64,000 nucleotides of DNA from Phascolarctobacterium sp. (GCA_003150755.1 QAMT01000023.1:403581-467580); one strand, 5' to 3'; counted from the first letter of the stretch, positions 52,640 through 61,239 are shown. A program made the numbers and translations. The notes: a model not told the origin generated them from the sequence alone.

Positions 52640-53573
52640 CTTTGCCACCTCCTAAACCAAACATTTTCAGACTTAATTCCTTATTGCCGAACAAGCCCTG
52701 CGGACGGTGCAGCATAAGGACAATCATTGTTGCAGAATAAATAATCATACGCCATTCAGGGTATTCGGCAAGATATGCGGAAATAAAGGTTAAAAGCACC
52801 GCGCCGGTGATAGAACCGGTCATCGAGCCGAGGCCGCCCAGAACAACCATGGTCAGAATATCAAAGGAACGCATAAAGGTAAAGGAAGCCGGATGCGCAA
52901 TGTAAAAATAATGTGCAAACAGCACGCCGGCAGTGCCTGCAAAAGCAGCGCCCAGCGTAAAGGCCATTACCTTATATTTGGTAGTGTCGATGCCCATGGT
53001 ATCTGCCGCAATTTCGTTTTCGCGGATAGCAAGGCAGCAGCGTCCGTAAGACGAATTTTTAAAGTTTTTGATAAAGAAGATTATGAAAATCATAATCCAG
53101 AACACCCAGGCAAAAGTGGTCAGACGGGGGATGCCCATCAAGCCGGACGCACCGCCTACATAGTCGATGTTCAAAATGCAGATGCGGATAATTTCACCAA
53201 GGCCCAAGGTTGCGATGGCAAGATAGTCGCCGTTAAGCCTTAACGTCGGCAGGCCAATCAAAAAGCCCAGAAAGCCGGCGGAAACAGTACCGACGATTAA
53301 CGCAACTTCAAACGGATAACCAAGCTTAACCGTCATAATTGCGCCGGTGTAAGCGCCGACTGCCAGAAAGCCTGCATGGCCGATAGAGAACTGGCCGGTA
53401 TAGCCGTTGATAAGGTTTAGGCTGACAGCCAGAATAATATTAATGCAAATAAGGACAATGTTCAGTTCCCAGAACGGGCCGATAATGTCAGCAAACATCA
53501 GCCCCTGCACTGCGGCGAATAAAATGGCGCAGGCTACTATTCTTTTTAAATCTGCTTTGCGTAGAATATTCAT
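52614..53573 (-). CDS. livM: branched-chain amino acid ABC transporter permease LivM
   Basis: This 319-residue permease has eight to ten helices and the LivM phrases LNLINGYTGQFSIGHAGFLA and YLAIATLGLGEIIRI, with the coupling segment in ENEIAADTMGIDTTKYKVMAF. It starts at ATG 53573 after an AGGTGG site. It pairs with LivH. Confidence 0.95.
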   Translation of the reverse strand: MNILRKADLKRIVACAILFAAVQGLMFADIIGPFWELNIVLICINIILAVSLNLINGYTGQFSIGHAGFLAVGAYTGAIMTVKLGYPFEVALIVGTVSAGFLGFLIGLPTLRLNGDYLAIATLGLGEIIRICILNIDYVGGASGLMGIPRLTTFAWVFWIMIFIIFFIKNFKNSSYGRCCLAIRENEIAADTMGIDTTKYKVMAFTLGAAFAGTAGVLFAHYFYIAHPASFTFMRSFDILTMVVLGGLGSMTGSITGAVLLTFISAYLAEYPEWRMIIYSATMIVLMLHRPQGLFGNKELSLKMFGLGGGKDGRTAESK

Positions 53574-53582
53574 AGCTGCCAC

Positions 53583-54479
53583 CTACACTTTCTCGCGTAC
53601 ATTCTTGCCGAAGATACCGGCAGGCTTGTACAGAAGAATAATAATCAGAATACCGAATGCGGCTGCATCGCGGAAGGTAGAAGAAATAAAACCGCTGACC
53701 ATTGCTTCTACCACGCCGAGGATAATGCCGCCGACCATTGCGCCCGGGATAATGCCGATGCCGCCCAAAACTGCGGCAACGAAAGCTTTAATGCCAGGCA
53801 CCATGCCCATCAGCGGGTCGATAGAGTTATAGTAAATGCCAACCAGCACGCCGCCGGCAGCTGCCAGTGCAGAACCCAGCGCGAAGGTTGCGGAAATTAC
53901 GCGGTCAATGTTGATGCCCATCAGGCGGGCAGCGTCGGTATCAAAGGATACGGCGCGCATTGCCTTGCCGATTTTGGTGTATTGTACAATGTAAGTTAAA
54001 ATAGCCATCAGAATAATTGCACTTACAAGGATTACAACCTGCTGGCTGTTAACTACCAGCGGGCCGAAATGATAAACATCGGCGGCAAATACAGCCGGGA
54101 AAGTACGCGGCTGCGGCGTTGCAATAAGCATCATGCCATATTCAAGCAAAAACGATACGCCGATAGCGGTAATCAAAATTGCAATACGCGGAGCGTTGCG
54201 CATCGGGCGGTAAGCAATACGCTCGATAATAATACCGGCAATGGCTGCGCAAACCATCGAAAAAATAATTGCCGGCACAAACGAAAAGCCCAGCATCGTT
54301 GTAGCAACAAACCCAAAATATGCGCCAAGCATATAAATATCACCATGGGCAAAGTTTATGAGTTTGAGGATGCCGTAAATCATTGTATAGCCAAGGGCAA
54401 TCAGCGCGTAAATGCTGCCCAGGGATATACCGTTTATCAGCTGCTGCAAAAACTGATGCAGGAACGAACCCATATCCAT
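53583..54479 (-). CDS. livH: branched-chain amino acid ABC transporter permease LivH
   Basis: This 298-residue permease has the LivH opening QLINGISLGSIYALIALGYT and FAHGDIYMLGAY, and the coupling region RAVSFDTDAARLMGINIDRV. I start at ATG 54479 after GGAGG; the longer frame passes a stem-loop. It lies downstream of a hairpin that follows the second livK gene. Confidence 0.95.
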   Translation of the reverse strand: MDMGSFLHQFLQQLINGISLGSIYALIALGYTMIYGILKLINFAHGDIYMLGAYFGFVATTMLGFSFVPAIIFSMVCAAIAGIIIERIAYRPMRNAPRIAILITAIGVSFLLEYGMMLIATPQPRTFPAVFAADVYHFGPLVVNSQQVVILVSAIILMAILTYIVQYTKIGKAMRAVSFDTDAARLMGINIDRVISATFALGSALAAAGGVLVGIYYNSIDPLMGMVPGIKAFVAAVLGGIGIIPGAMVGGIILGVVEAMVSGFISSTFRDAAAFGILIIILLYKPAGIFGKNVREKV

Positions 54480-54560
54480 ACAATTTCCTCCAGTCCGTAA
54501 AATTTGGAATATAAACTTCATTGCCCGGCGCACGGCACCGTCAATGCTTGCTGAAACAAT

Positions 54561-54591
54561 AGAAAGGCTGTGGCCAAACCGCAGCCTTTCT
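54561..54591 (-). terminator. hairpin between livK and livH
   Basis: AGAAAGGCTG pairs with CAGCCTTTCT, with GG/CC inside. The T run on the minus strand is weak (ATTGTTT). It may partly end transcription or protect the 3' end of the livK message, giving more binding protein than permease. Confidence 0.65.
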
Positions 54592-54618
54592 GTTAAAACA
54601 AAGTAAATTCAGTAATTA

Positions 54619-55785
54619 TCAGGGATTAATTTTGGTTTTTAAAGTTTGTGCACCATCTTTGTATTCCAAAATAACAGCGCTCTTAACCGGGTTATGCTGA
54701 GCGTCAAATGTTACGCTGCCAGATACGCCGGTAAACCCATTGATTTTTGCCATAGCTTCGCTGATTTTGGCAGGGTCTTCGCTGCCAGCGTTTTTAATGG
54801 CTTCAGCAACCAGCAAAGCGGAATCATACGAAAGCGCTGCAAAAACGTCAGGTTTTTGTCCATAGGCTTTTTCATAAGCACTTACGAAGTTTTTGTTAAT
54901 ATCGGAAGCATCTTCAGAAGAATACAGGCTGGAGAAGTAAGTATTGTTAAGCGCTCCTGCACCTGCAATTTCCGGCAGCTTCGAGCTGTCCCATCCATCG
55001 CCGCCTGCAATCGGCATCGTCATGCCAAGCTCACGGGCCTGTTTAACGATGAGGCCAACTTCCTGATAGTAGCCCGGTACATACAAAAAGTCCGGATTGG
55101 TTGCTTTGATTTTAGTTAAAGTTGCTTTAAAATCGGTGTCCTTTTGCAGGTAAGATTCTTCAGTTGTTACAGAACCGCCGTTAGCGACGAAGTTTTCTTT
55201 AAAGAACTGCGCCAGGCCTTTGGCATAGTCAGAAGAATTATCAATCAGAATTGCAGCATTGTTAACACCCAGGTCATTCTGCGCAAATCTTGCCATTACA
55301 GTACCCTGGAACGGGTCAATAAAGCAGGTACGGTAGTTAAAATCCCTTGTTTTGCCGGTGGCAGGGTCTACCGTAATGTTCGGGTTAGTACCCATCGGCG
55401 TAATATCAAGCACTTTAGCACCGTTGTTGATTGCCGAAGCAGCAATTACCGAAGAAGAAAGGTTCGGCCCGATAACCGCTACAACATTATCCTGAGAAAC
55501 AAGTTTCTGCATGGCATTGGCAGCTTCTGCGGCTTCTGATTTGTTATCAGCAATGACAACTTCAAGTTTTTTGCCGTTGATGCCGCCTTTATCGTTAATT
55601 TCTTTAAAGGCAAGTTCAATGGCATTTTTGGAAGAAATACCGTAGGTTGCGCTGCCGCCCGTCATTTCCAGGTTGGCACCGACTTTAATAGCGTCCGACG
55701 ATTTTTCACCGCCGCAGCCTGCAAGGGCTCCGGTAAGCAAAGTGCCCAATACCAGGGCAGTCAACACCTTGGACATTTTTTTCAT
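54619..55785 (-). CDS. livK: branched-chain amino acid-binding lipoprotein LivK (second)
   Basis: This 388-residue binding protein has a lipoprotein signal (LGTLLTGALAGCGG). The family-4 type I fold shows in IKVGANLEMTGGSATYGI, AVIGPNLSSSVIAASAIN and FNYRTCFIDPFQGTVMA, IDNSSDYAKGLAQFF, and YDSALLVAEAIKNAG. It is paralogous to the protein at 55906-57087. GGGGG precedes the ATG. It probably binds Leu/Ile/Val or relatives. Confidence 0.94.
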   Translation of the reverse strand: MKKMSKVLTALVLGTLLTGALAGCGGEKSSDAIKVGANLEMTGGSATYGISSKNAIELAFKEINDKGGINGKKLEVVIADNKSEAAEAANAMQKLVSQDNVVAVIGPNLSSSVIAASAINNGAKVLDITPMGTNPNITVDPATGKTRDFNYRTCFIDPFQGTVMARFAQNDLGVNNAAILIDNSSDYAKGLAQFFKENFVANGGSVTTEESYLQKDTDFKATLTKIKATNPDFLYVPGYYQEVGLIVKQARELGMTMPIAGGDGWDSSKLPEIAGAGALNNTYFSSLYSSEDASDINKNFVSAYEKAYGQKPDVFAALSYDSALLVAEAIKNAGSEDPAKISEAMAKINGFTGVSGSVTFDAQHNPVKSAVILEYKDGAQTLKTKINP

Positions 55786-55823
55786 TTTTAGTTCCCCCTC
55801 ATTTGTTTCATTTAATTTTTAAA

Positions 55824-55860
55824 ATAGCCCGGAAACCTGAAACTGCAGTTTCCGGACTAT
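55824..55860 (-). terminator. hairpin after the first livK
   Basis: ATAGTCCGGAAAC pairs with GTTTCCGGGCTAT (one mismatch) across an 11-base loop, followed by TTTTAAAAATT on the minus strand. It lies between the two livK genes with no promoter visible after it, so downstream genes depend on readthrough. Confidence 0.72.
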
Positions 55861-55905
55861 GAAAACAAAACAGAATAAATTATATTAAGATAAATTTTTA
55901 TTTAA

Positions 55906-57087
55906 TTACAGGCTGATTTTTTCTTTAAAGCTCTGTGCGCCGTCTTTCATTTCGATGATGATAGCAGCAATAATCGGGTTGTGGTCTTTATCATAGGTCA
56001 GCTTACCGCTTGCTACCGGCAGGTCTTTGGTTGCTGCAATGGCAGCTGCCAGTTTGGTGCCGTCAGCGCCGTCACCGGCACGTTTCAGAGCGTCGGCAAG
56101 TACGAGGCCAGCGTTATAACCCTGCATGCAGAAGATGTCAGGATCTTTCTGATACATTGCTTTGTAATCAGCAATGAATTTCTGTACGGATTCTTCTTTA
56201 TCCTGAGCAGAGAATGCACTGGAGAAGTAAGTGTTGTTCAGAGCTTCAGCACCGGCGATTTCAACAAGTTTCGGGCTGTCCCAGCCGTCGCAGCCGATAA
56301 GCGGAACATTCAGGCCAAGTTCACGGGTCTGTTTGATGATTTTGGCAACTTCTTCATAGTAACCGGGGATATAGATTGCTTCCGGGTTAGCAGCTTTGAT
56401 TTTGGTCAGAGCAGATTTGAAGTCGATGTCTTTAGCAAGGAAAGCTTCTTTGGCAACGATTTTGCCGCCTTTTTCAGCCAGGGTCTTTTCAAATACTTCG
56501 GAAAGGCCTTTGGAATAATCGCTGGAAGCATCATAAAGGATAGCTACGTTTTTAACTTTCAAGGTTTTGTCAGCAAATTCTGCCATTACACGGCCCTGGA
56601 ACGGGTCGATGAAGCATGCACGGAAGATGAATTCCCTTACTTTGCCGTTATCAACGGTAATGCCAGGTGCGGTAGCGCACGGTGCAATAAGAGGCACTTT
56701 GTTGCTGGTTACTACCGGAGTAGCCGCTGAAACGCAGCCGCTGGTAGCAGGGCCTACAACTGCCACAACTTTATCCTGAGTAATAAGTTTGGTTACGGAG
56801 TTGCCGGATTCAGCAGGCTCGGATTTGTTATCGCTTTCTACAACAACGAGCTGTTTGCCGTTAACGCCGCCGGCTTTGTTAACCTGGTCAACTGCCAGTT
56901 TTAAGCCGGACAGTGTGGATTTGCCGTAGTTGGCAACATTGCCGGTCAGCTCAAAGCTTGCGCCGATTACATATTTATCGGCATTGGCAGCAGCTTCCTC
57001 CTTCTTTTCTCCGCCGCAGCCTGCCAAAAGCGTTGCGCTCAGTGCTGCAACCAGGCAGGCGCTTGTAAACTTTTTCCATTTGTTCAT
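55906..57087 (-). CDS. livK: branched-chain amino acid-binding lipoprotein LivK (first)
   Basis: This 393-residue paralogue has the lipoprotein signal ATLLAGCGGEKKEE. The fold is the same as the next protein's, with YVIGASFELTGNVANYGKST, AVVGPATSGCVSAATPVV and GYYEEVAKIIKQTRELGLNV. I start at ATG 57087, about 9 bases after AAAGGGG; the longer frame contains the leader hairpin. It is the first gene of the operon, behind a near-consensus promoter, so it should be the most abundant product. Confidence 0.94.
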   Translation of the reverse strand: MNKWKKFTSACLVAALSATLLAGCGGEKKEEAAANADKYVIGASFELTGNVANYGKSTLSGLKLAVDQVNKAGGVNGKQLVVVESDNKSEPAESGNSVTKLITQDKVVAVVGPATSGCVSAATPVVTSNKVPLIAPCATAPGITVDNGKVREFIFRACFIDPFQGRVMAEFADKTLKVKNVAILYDASSDYSKGLSEVFEKTLAEKGGKIVAKEAFLAKDIDFKSALTKIKAANPEAIYIPGYYEEVAKIIKQTRELGLNVPLIGCDGWDSPKLVEIAGAEALNNTYFSSAFSAQDKEESVQKFIADYKAMYQKDPDIFCMQGYNAGLVLADALKRAGDGADGTKLAAAIAATKDLPVASGKLTYDKDHNPIIAAIIIEMKDGAQSFKEKISL

Positions 57088-57130
57088 TGGTTCTTTCCCC
57101 TTTTCGTTAAAATAAATTATGCCGCTATGA

Positions 57131-57166
57131 GCAGTTAAGTTCTCCCCTCCAGACTTTAATAACTGC
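57131..57166 (-). promoter_or_regulatory. hairpin in the livK leader
   Basis: GCAGTTA (57160-57166 on the minus strand) pairs with TAACTGC (57131-57137) in the roughly 95-base leader before the livK start. A GGAGGGGAG sequence lies in its loop. It could affect RNA stability or translation. Confidence 0.45.
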
Positions 57167-57187
57167 CCTGCAACTATCTTGTTCATC

Positions 57188-57216
57188 ATTGTAATAATTT
57201 TTTACATTTTTGTCAA
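57188..57216 (-). promoter_or_regulatory. promoter of the liv operon
   Basis: TTGACA (57211-57216) and TACAAT (57188-57193) are separated by 17 bp on the minus strand, near consensus for the housekeeping sigma factor. The flanking DNA is very AT-rich. Confidence 0.85.
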
Positions 57217-57284
57217 TGATTTTTTTGATTTTACATACAAATTTTCAATATTTTTTCAGCATTTTTGTGATTTTTTGTTACTTT

Positions 57285-57346
57285 TTTAAAAACGTCCGTT
57301 TTTAAAGGATTTTTGTTTTATCTTCTAAAACACATTTTGCTGTGTT
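57285..57346. promoter_or_regulatory. two inverted repeats upstream of the liv promoter
   Basis: TTTAAAAACG-TC-CGTTTTTAAA (57285-57306) is a perfect 22-bp dyad, and AACACA-N6-TGTGTT (57329-57346) a second one. They lie 70-130 bp upstream of the -35 box in the otherwise featureless 57.1-57.47 kb gap. They are candidate sites for an activator, for example an amino-acid responsive one. Confidence 0.45.
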
Positions 57347-57401
57347 CCTCTCAAAAACACATACTGCTTTTAATAAAATCCAACACAAAATCAAAATAAA
57401 A

Positions 57402-57437
57402 AATCCCTTTCACCATGTTTCCACAGTAAAAGGGATT
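57402..57437 (-). terminator. rpsR terminator
   Basis: AATCCCTTT pairs with AAAGGGATT across an 18-base loop, followed by TTTTTATTTT on the minus strand, about 37 bases after the rpsR stop. Confidence 0.85.
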
Positions 57438-57473
57438 ATCTGTTAGTTTCCGCTGTGCTTTAAGCTAAGCGTA

Positions 57474-57704
57474 TTATTCGCAGGTAAACGGCAGCAATGC
57501 TACGTTACGTGCGCGTTTGATTGCAGTGGTCATCTGACGCTGATGTTTTGCGCAGTTGCCGGAAATGCGGCGCGGTAAAATTTTGCCGCGTTCGGTAATA
57601 TAACGGCGCAGTTTTGCTACGTCCTTATAATCGATTTCTTCAACTTTATCAACACAGAAGCTGCAAACTTTTCTTCTCGGTCTTCTGCCTCTTTCGCGTT
57701 TCAT
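57474..57704 (-). CDS. rpsR: 30S ribosomal protein S18
   Basis: The 76-residue basic protein opens [20 protein letters not shown] and contains [20 protein letters not shown] and [20 protein letters not shown], the core of bS18. It carries a CSFC pair and another Cys, as in zinc-binding S18 forms. It follows ssb by 18 bases in the conserved rpsF-ssb-rpsR operon. Confidence 0.97.
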   Translation of the reverse strand: MKRERGRRPRRKVCSFCVDKVEEIDYKDVAKLRRYITERGKILPRRISGNCAKHQRQMTTAIKRARNVALLPFTCE

Positions 57705-57722
57705 TCGCTCAAACCCTCCTTA

Positions 57723-58136
57723 TTAAAATGGGATTTCCTCGTCAAAAGGAACCTGCGAGCCGAAGGATTCCATATCGCTTCTGCCGCCTTCGGGTGCTCC
57801 GCTGCCAGCGGGGTTATAACCTTTGCGTTCGATAAATTCTACGCTGTTGGCTACAACTTCGGTAACATAGCGTTTGCTGCCGTCCTTGCCGTCATAGCTG
57901 CGGATCTGCAAACGCCCGTCTACAAGCGCCCTGTGTCCTTTCATAAGGCTGTTCCCGCATAATTCTGCGATTTTACCCCATACAACGATGTTGATAAAAT
58001 CGGCTTCTCTCTGCCCGTCCTGATTGGTAAAAGGCCTGTCAACCGCAAGCGTAAACTGGCATACAACCTTGCCGGTGGTGGTGTAACGCACCTCCGGGTC
58101 ACGCGTTAAGCGGCCCAATAAAATAATCTTATTCAT
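57723..58136 (-). CDS. ssb: single-stranded DNA-binding protein
   Basis: The 137-residue SSB has an OB fold (NKIILLGRLTRDPEVRYTTT, FINIVVWGKIAELC) and ends with the acidic tip FGSQVPFDEEIPF that binds partner proteins. It lies between rpsF and rpsR as usual. GGGGG precedes the ATG. Confidence 0.97.
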   Translation of the reverse strand: MNKIILLGRLTRDPEVRYTTTGKVVCQFTLAVDRPFTNQDGQREADFINIVVWGKIAELCGNSLMKGHRALVDGRLQIRSYDGKDGSKRYVTEVVANSVEFIERKGYNPAGSGAPEGGRSDMESFGSQVPFDEEIPF

Positions 58137-58156
58137 AACTTAAAGTTACCCCCGGA

Positions 58157-58444
58157 TTACTCGCCTTTTTTAATAACCATATGACGCATAACTTCATCGG
58201 TAATTTTCATTACACGGTCAAGTTCTTTGACAGCTTTGGGTTCTGCGCTGAAAGTTACGAGTACATACTGACCTTCGGTGAAATCCTGGATTTCATAAGC
58301 GAGGCGTTTTTTGCCCCAGCGGTCGGTTTTTTCTACAGTACCACCGTTAGCAGTGATGAGGTTTTCAAATTTAGCTACAACAGCTTCAAATGCTTCTTCC
58401 TCTACAACCGGTTTAACGATGTACATGACTTCGTAATTGTTCAC
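58157..58444 (-). CDS. rpsF: 30S ribosomal protein S6
   Basis: The 95-residue bS6 protein has the family phrases YEVMYIVKPVVEEEAFEAVV, WGKKRLAYEIQDFTEGQYVL and a MRHMVIK end. The start is GTG 58444 with a very strong AAAGGAGGAGGTG site. It heads the operon rpsF-ssb-rpsR behind a 17-bp-spaced promoter. Confidence 0.97.
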   Translation of the reverse strand: MNNYEVMYIVKPVVEEEAFEAVVAKFENLITANGGTVEKTDRWGKKRLAYEIQDFTEGQYVLVTFSAEPKAVKELDRVMKITDEVMRHMVIKKGE

Positions 58445-58519
58445 GAAATCACCTCCTCCTTTGGACTTTGGCCCCCTTTTGGGAGCAGGGGAATTGTATA
58501 TATCTATACAAGCTTAAAT

Positions 58520-58548
58520 ATTATATCATCCGCTCAGGCGTTTTGCAA
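58520..58548 (-). promoter_or_regulatory. rpsF operon promoter
   Basis: TTGCAA (58543-58548) and TATAAT (58520-58525) are 17 bp apart on the minus strand. The leader that follows contains a CCCC...GGGGG stem (about 58471-58492). Confidence 0.82.
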
Positions 58549-58564
58549 GCCGTATTTAAAATTT

Positions 58565-59935
58565 TTACAGCTCTTTCAGCACTGCGGCAACGGCTTTTTC
58601 TACTTCTACCTTGTAAGCGGCAGTATTGGCTGCCAGCACTGCCTTTATTTTTGCTGCAAAACCCTCTTCCGGGTTCAGCAGCTTTTTATAGGCCAGCGCC
58701 CAGGCGCAGCTTGTTTCGTCCGCCGGCAAAATTTTAGTAGCGGTAAGTTCCGGCAAGCCTGCAAAGGCCTGCATTTCGCCAACAAGCGCTTCATCCTGGG
58801 CTTTAATTACATTTAAAGCTGCCAGCCACAGCAGATTTCCTGCTTTAAAGCAAACCTGGCCTTTTAAAGCTTTGGCAAGTGCGCCCAGTTCTGCTGCGTA
58901 CAAATCTGCATTAAACAGGCTGAGCCTGTAACCGAAAGTTGCGGCAATTTCGCCGTAAACCTTCATGCCTTCCGGGTCGGCAGCAGCCTTAGCTGCATCC
59001 AGCTCCATGGAAGCCATTTTAATGCCGTTGCGCTGCAGTTCGTTACTTATTAAATACAGTTCCTGCGGCGTCATTAATTTGTCGGGTTTAGCCAGCCTCA
59101 GTTCAAAATCAATATCCCACGGGGTATTTTTTAAATAGGTATTATAAATGTACTGAATGTGCATAATGGCTTCGCCGAACTCCAGCACAATGCGCTGTAA
59201 AACTTCCGGCTCAAAATGCACAATGGTATCGCCTGCTTTAAAATCAGCTTCCAGGTAAGAGCCTTTCATCGCATTGCGGAATTCTTCCGGCAGCTGGTTA
59301 TATTTTCCGGCAACTTCATCCGCATTCAGCGCTTCAATTTTAGTATCAATTTTATCGCTGCAATCAAAGCCAATCATGCTGTAACCATAAAGCAGCGCTT
59401 TAACGATTTCTTCTTCCATCGTAAGCCCGGCAGCGTTGGCGCCGTAACCTTCCTTATAGCCAAGCTCCAGCACGCCCCAGGTTGCAGTATCCACAGCTTC
59501 CAAAAAGTTGCGCTTCAATATGTCTGCATTAGAGGCAGCATAATCAACCAGCACCGGGCGGGCCTGGCGCAGCTTAAACTGCGGTGCTGCATAAGCAGCG
59601 GCGGCACCCAGCCAATCGCTGAAAGCCACGCTGATGCCTTTGCCGTTCTGTGCCTGCGGCGCAGTCCATTTTAAATAGCGGCGCACAACTGCGGCGTTGT
59701 TGGGGTTAAGCTCCATTACGTCAACATTCAGCCCGCCGGACTGGGCGCTTTCTTTTTTGGCAAACAGTGCGGCAAACTGGCACTCACCCTTATATGCACA
59801 GGCAAGAACTCTGCCTGCCTCCGTATCAACAAGAGCCAGCCACGCTCCCTGCACCTCGCTGACAGATTCCATTACAACCTTGCCATGAGTAATTTCTTCC
59901 ATCGCCTGTACGGCGGTAATTTGTTTTATAGCCAT
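58565..59935 (-). CDS. tagaturonate epimerase-like protein
   Basis: This 456-residue protein resembles the UxaE (tagaturonate/fructuronate epimerase) family: TATWGVLELGYKEGYGANAA followed by LTMEEEIVKALLYGYSMIGFDCSDKI matches the family block as I know it. The N-terminal third is less recognisable. UxaE belongs to hexuronate catabolism in Thermotoga, but no uronate genes lie here, so the real substrate is open. The start follows TGGAGG. There is no clear co-transcribed partner; rpsF begins 120 bases downstream with its own promoter. Confidence 0.6.
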   Translation of the reverse strand: MAIKQITAVQAMEEITHGKVVMESVSEVQGAWLALVDTEAGRVLACAYKGECQFAALFAKKESAQSGGLNVDVMELNPNNAAVVRRYLKWTAPQAQNGKGISVAFSDWLGAAAAYAAPQFKLRQARPVLVDYAASNADILKRNFLEAVDTATWGVLELGYKEGYGANAAGLTMEEEIVKALLYGYSMIGFDCSDKIDTKIEALNADEVAGKYNQLPEEFRNAMKGSYLEADFKAGDTIVHFEPEVLQRIVLEFGEAIMHIQYIYNTYLKNTPWDIDFELRLAKPDKLMTPQELYLISNELQRNGIKMASMELDAAKAAADPEGMKVYGEIAATFGYRLSLFNADLYAAELGALAKALKGQVCFKAGNLLWLAALNVIKAQDEALVGEMQAFAGLPELTATKILPADETSCAWALAYKKLLNPEEGFAAKIKAVLAANTAAYKVEVEKAVAAVLKEL

Positions 59936-60109
59936 TAAAATGCCTCCATTATAGATTTTCTATAAACATCTTTATATATTATCGCCAAAAAACTCCGTTT
60001 CTGCAAGCAAAAAAACAAGTGGCCACCAAAGATAGTCTTTCATATTATTCTCTAATATTCTGCACAAGCACAAGATACTGTGTTTTGGCGTTTAAAATTA
60101 AACCGTTAA

Positions 60110-60277
60110 TTATCGACATTTTCAACATAGTTTTCCACAGTTTTTACTGTGATTTTATCTTTTCAAACTGTTTTCTACAATTTTTTCCAAACTTGTGCAG
60201 ATTTAAACAGCTCTTTTCCACAGTTATCAACATCTTATCAACAAAATGTTGATAACTTTATTATATTTGCGGATAAC
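60110..60277. other. cluster of DnaA-box-like sites, candidate origin element
   Basis: In the 410-bp gap 59936-60344 there are about nine 9-mers close to the DnaA box TTATCCACA. Plus-strand copies: TTATCGACA (60110), TTTTCAACA (60119), TTTTCCACA (60131), TTTTCTACA (60171), TTTTCCACA (60214), TTATCAACA (60224) and TTATCAACA (60235). Minus-strand copies lie at 60247-60255 (TGTTGATAA) and 60269-60277 (TGCGGATAA). Several follow each other at 9-12 bp, as in origin arrays. The region is AT-rich and has no gene. Whether it is oriC, part of it, or a DnaA-titrating locus cannot be settled here. Confidence 0.65.
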
Positions 60278-60344
60278 CTTACGCACCACCATATATGCTA
60301 ATTGGCATTTTTTACAAGACTTTTACAATATTGTGCAAAACTGT

Positions 60345-61226
60345 TCAATTCTTCCGCAGCTGCGAAACAATAAAAAGAGCCAGTGCACCCCAAATCCAGC
60401 CAAATGCCAGCAAATGGCTGCTTGTGAACGGTTCACCGTAAACAAACACGCCTAACAGCAGCGTCAGCGTTGGCGAAAGATACTGCAAAAAGCCGATGAT
60501 TTTCAGCGGCAGCAATTTGGCACCGGCTGTAAACAGCAAAAGCGGCACAGCGGTAACTACACCGGCACCGGCAAGCAGCATTAAAATTTTTGTATCGCCG
60601 CTGGCATAAAACGAAACGCCCTGCTGCCACAACGTATATTCATAAGCAAGGGCAAAAGGCGTTATAATCATGGTTTCCAGCATAATGCTCGTCAGGCTGC
60701 TGATAGGCAGAACCTTTTTAATAAGCCCGTACAGCGCAAAGCTGATGGCTAATGACAGCGATACCCACGGCAGACGCCCAAAGCTTAACACCATGCTGGC
60801 AACACCAATGCAGGCGCACAGCACGGCGGCAAGCTGCATTTTATTCAAACGCTCGTGCAAAAACAGTACGGCAAACAGCACGCTTACCAGCGGATTGATA
60901 TAATACCCCATGCTGGTTTCCACAATGTGCCCGTTATTAACAGCCCAGATAAACGAACCCCAGTTGATGCTGATAACGAAGGCAGCGGCAACCATAGCCG
61001 CACCGGTTTTAAAATTGCTGAATACGGATTTGACTTCTGTTATAAACAGCGTCAGCTTGTTTTGCACAAGAATTAGAAGCGCTACAAAAACACAGCTCCA
61101 GATAAAACGGCTGGAAAGTATCTCAAACGGCAGAACCTTTTCAAGCAACTTCCAGTAAACAGGCAGAATGCCCCATAAAGCATAGGCGGCAAAGCCGCAA
61201 AGCAAACCTTTTTTATAATCACTCAT
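60345..61226 (-). CDS. rarD: EamA/RarD family transporter
   Basis: This 293-residue membrane protein has about ten helices in two EamA repeats. The opening KKGLLCGFAAYALWGILPVY with KLLEKVLPFEILSSRFIWSC is the RarD signature. RarD-type proteins export small molecules and some give chloramphenicol sensitivity changes; the substrate is unknown. AAGGAG precedes the ATG. It is 14 bases downstream of the MFS gene. Confidence 0.93.
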   Translation of the reverse strand: MSDYKKGLLCGFAAYALWGILPVYWKLLEKVLPFEILSSRFIWSCVFVALLILVQNKLTLFITEVKSVFSNFKTGAAMVAAAFVISINWGSFIWAVNNGHIVETSMGYYINPLVSVLFAVLFLHERLNKMQLAAVLCACIGVASMVLSFGRLPWVSLSLAISFALYGLIKKVLPISSLTSIMLETMIITPFALAYEYTLWQQGVSFYASGDTKILMLLAGAGVVTAVPLLLFTAGAKLLPLKIIGFLQYLSPTLTLLLGVFVYGEPFTSSHLLAFGWIWGALALFIVSQLRKN

Positions 61227-61239
61227 TTTTCTACGCTCC

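Noticed and set aside
57240..57260. CodY-like box (AATTTTC...) upstream of the liv operon.
   Set aside because: Only about two thirds of the 15-bp consensus matches in AT-rich DNA, and no codY gene is in the window.
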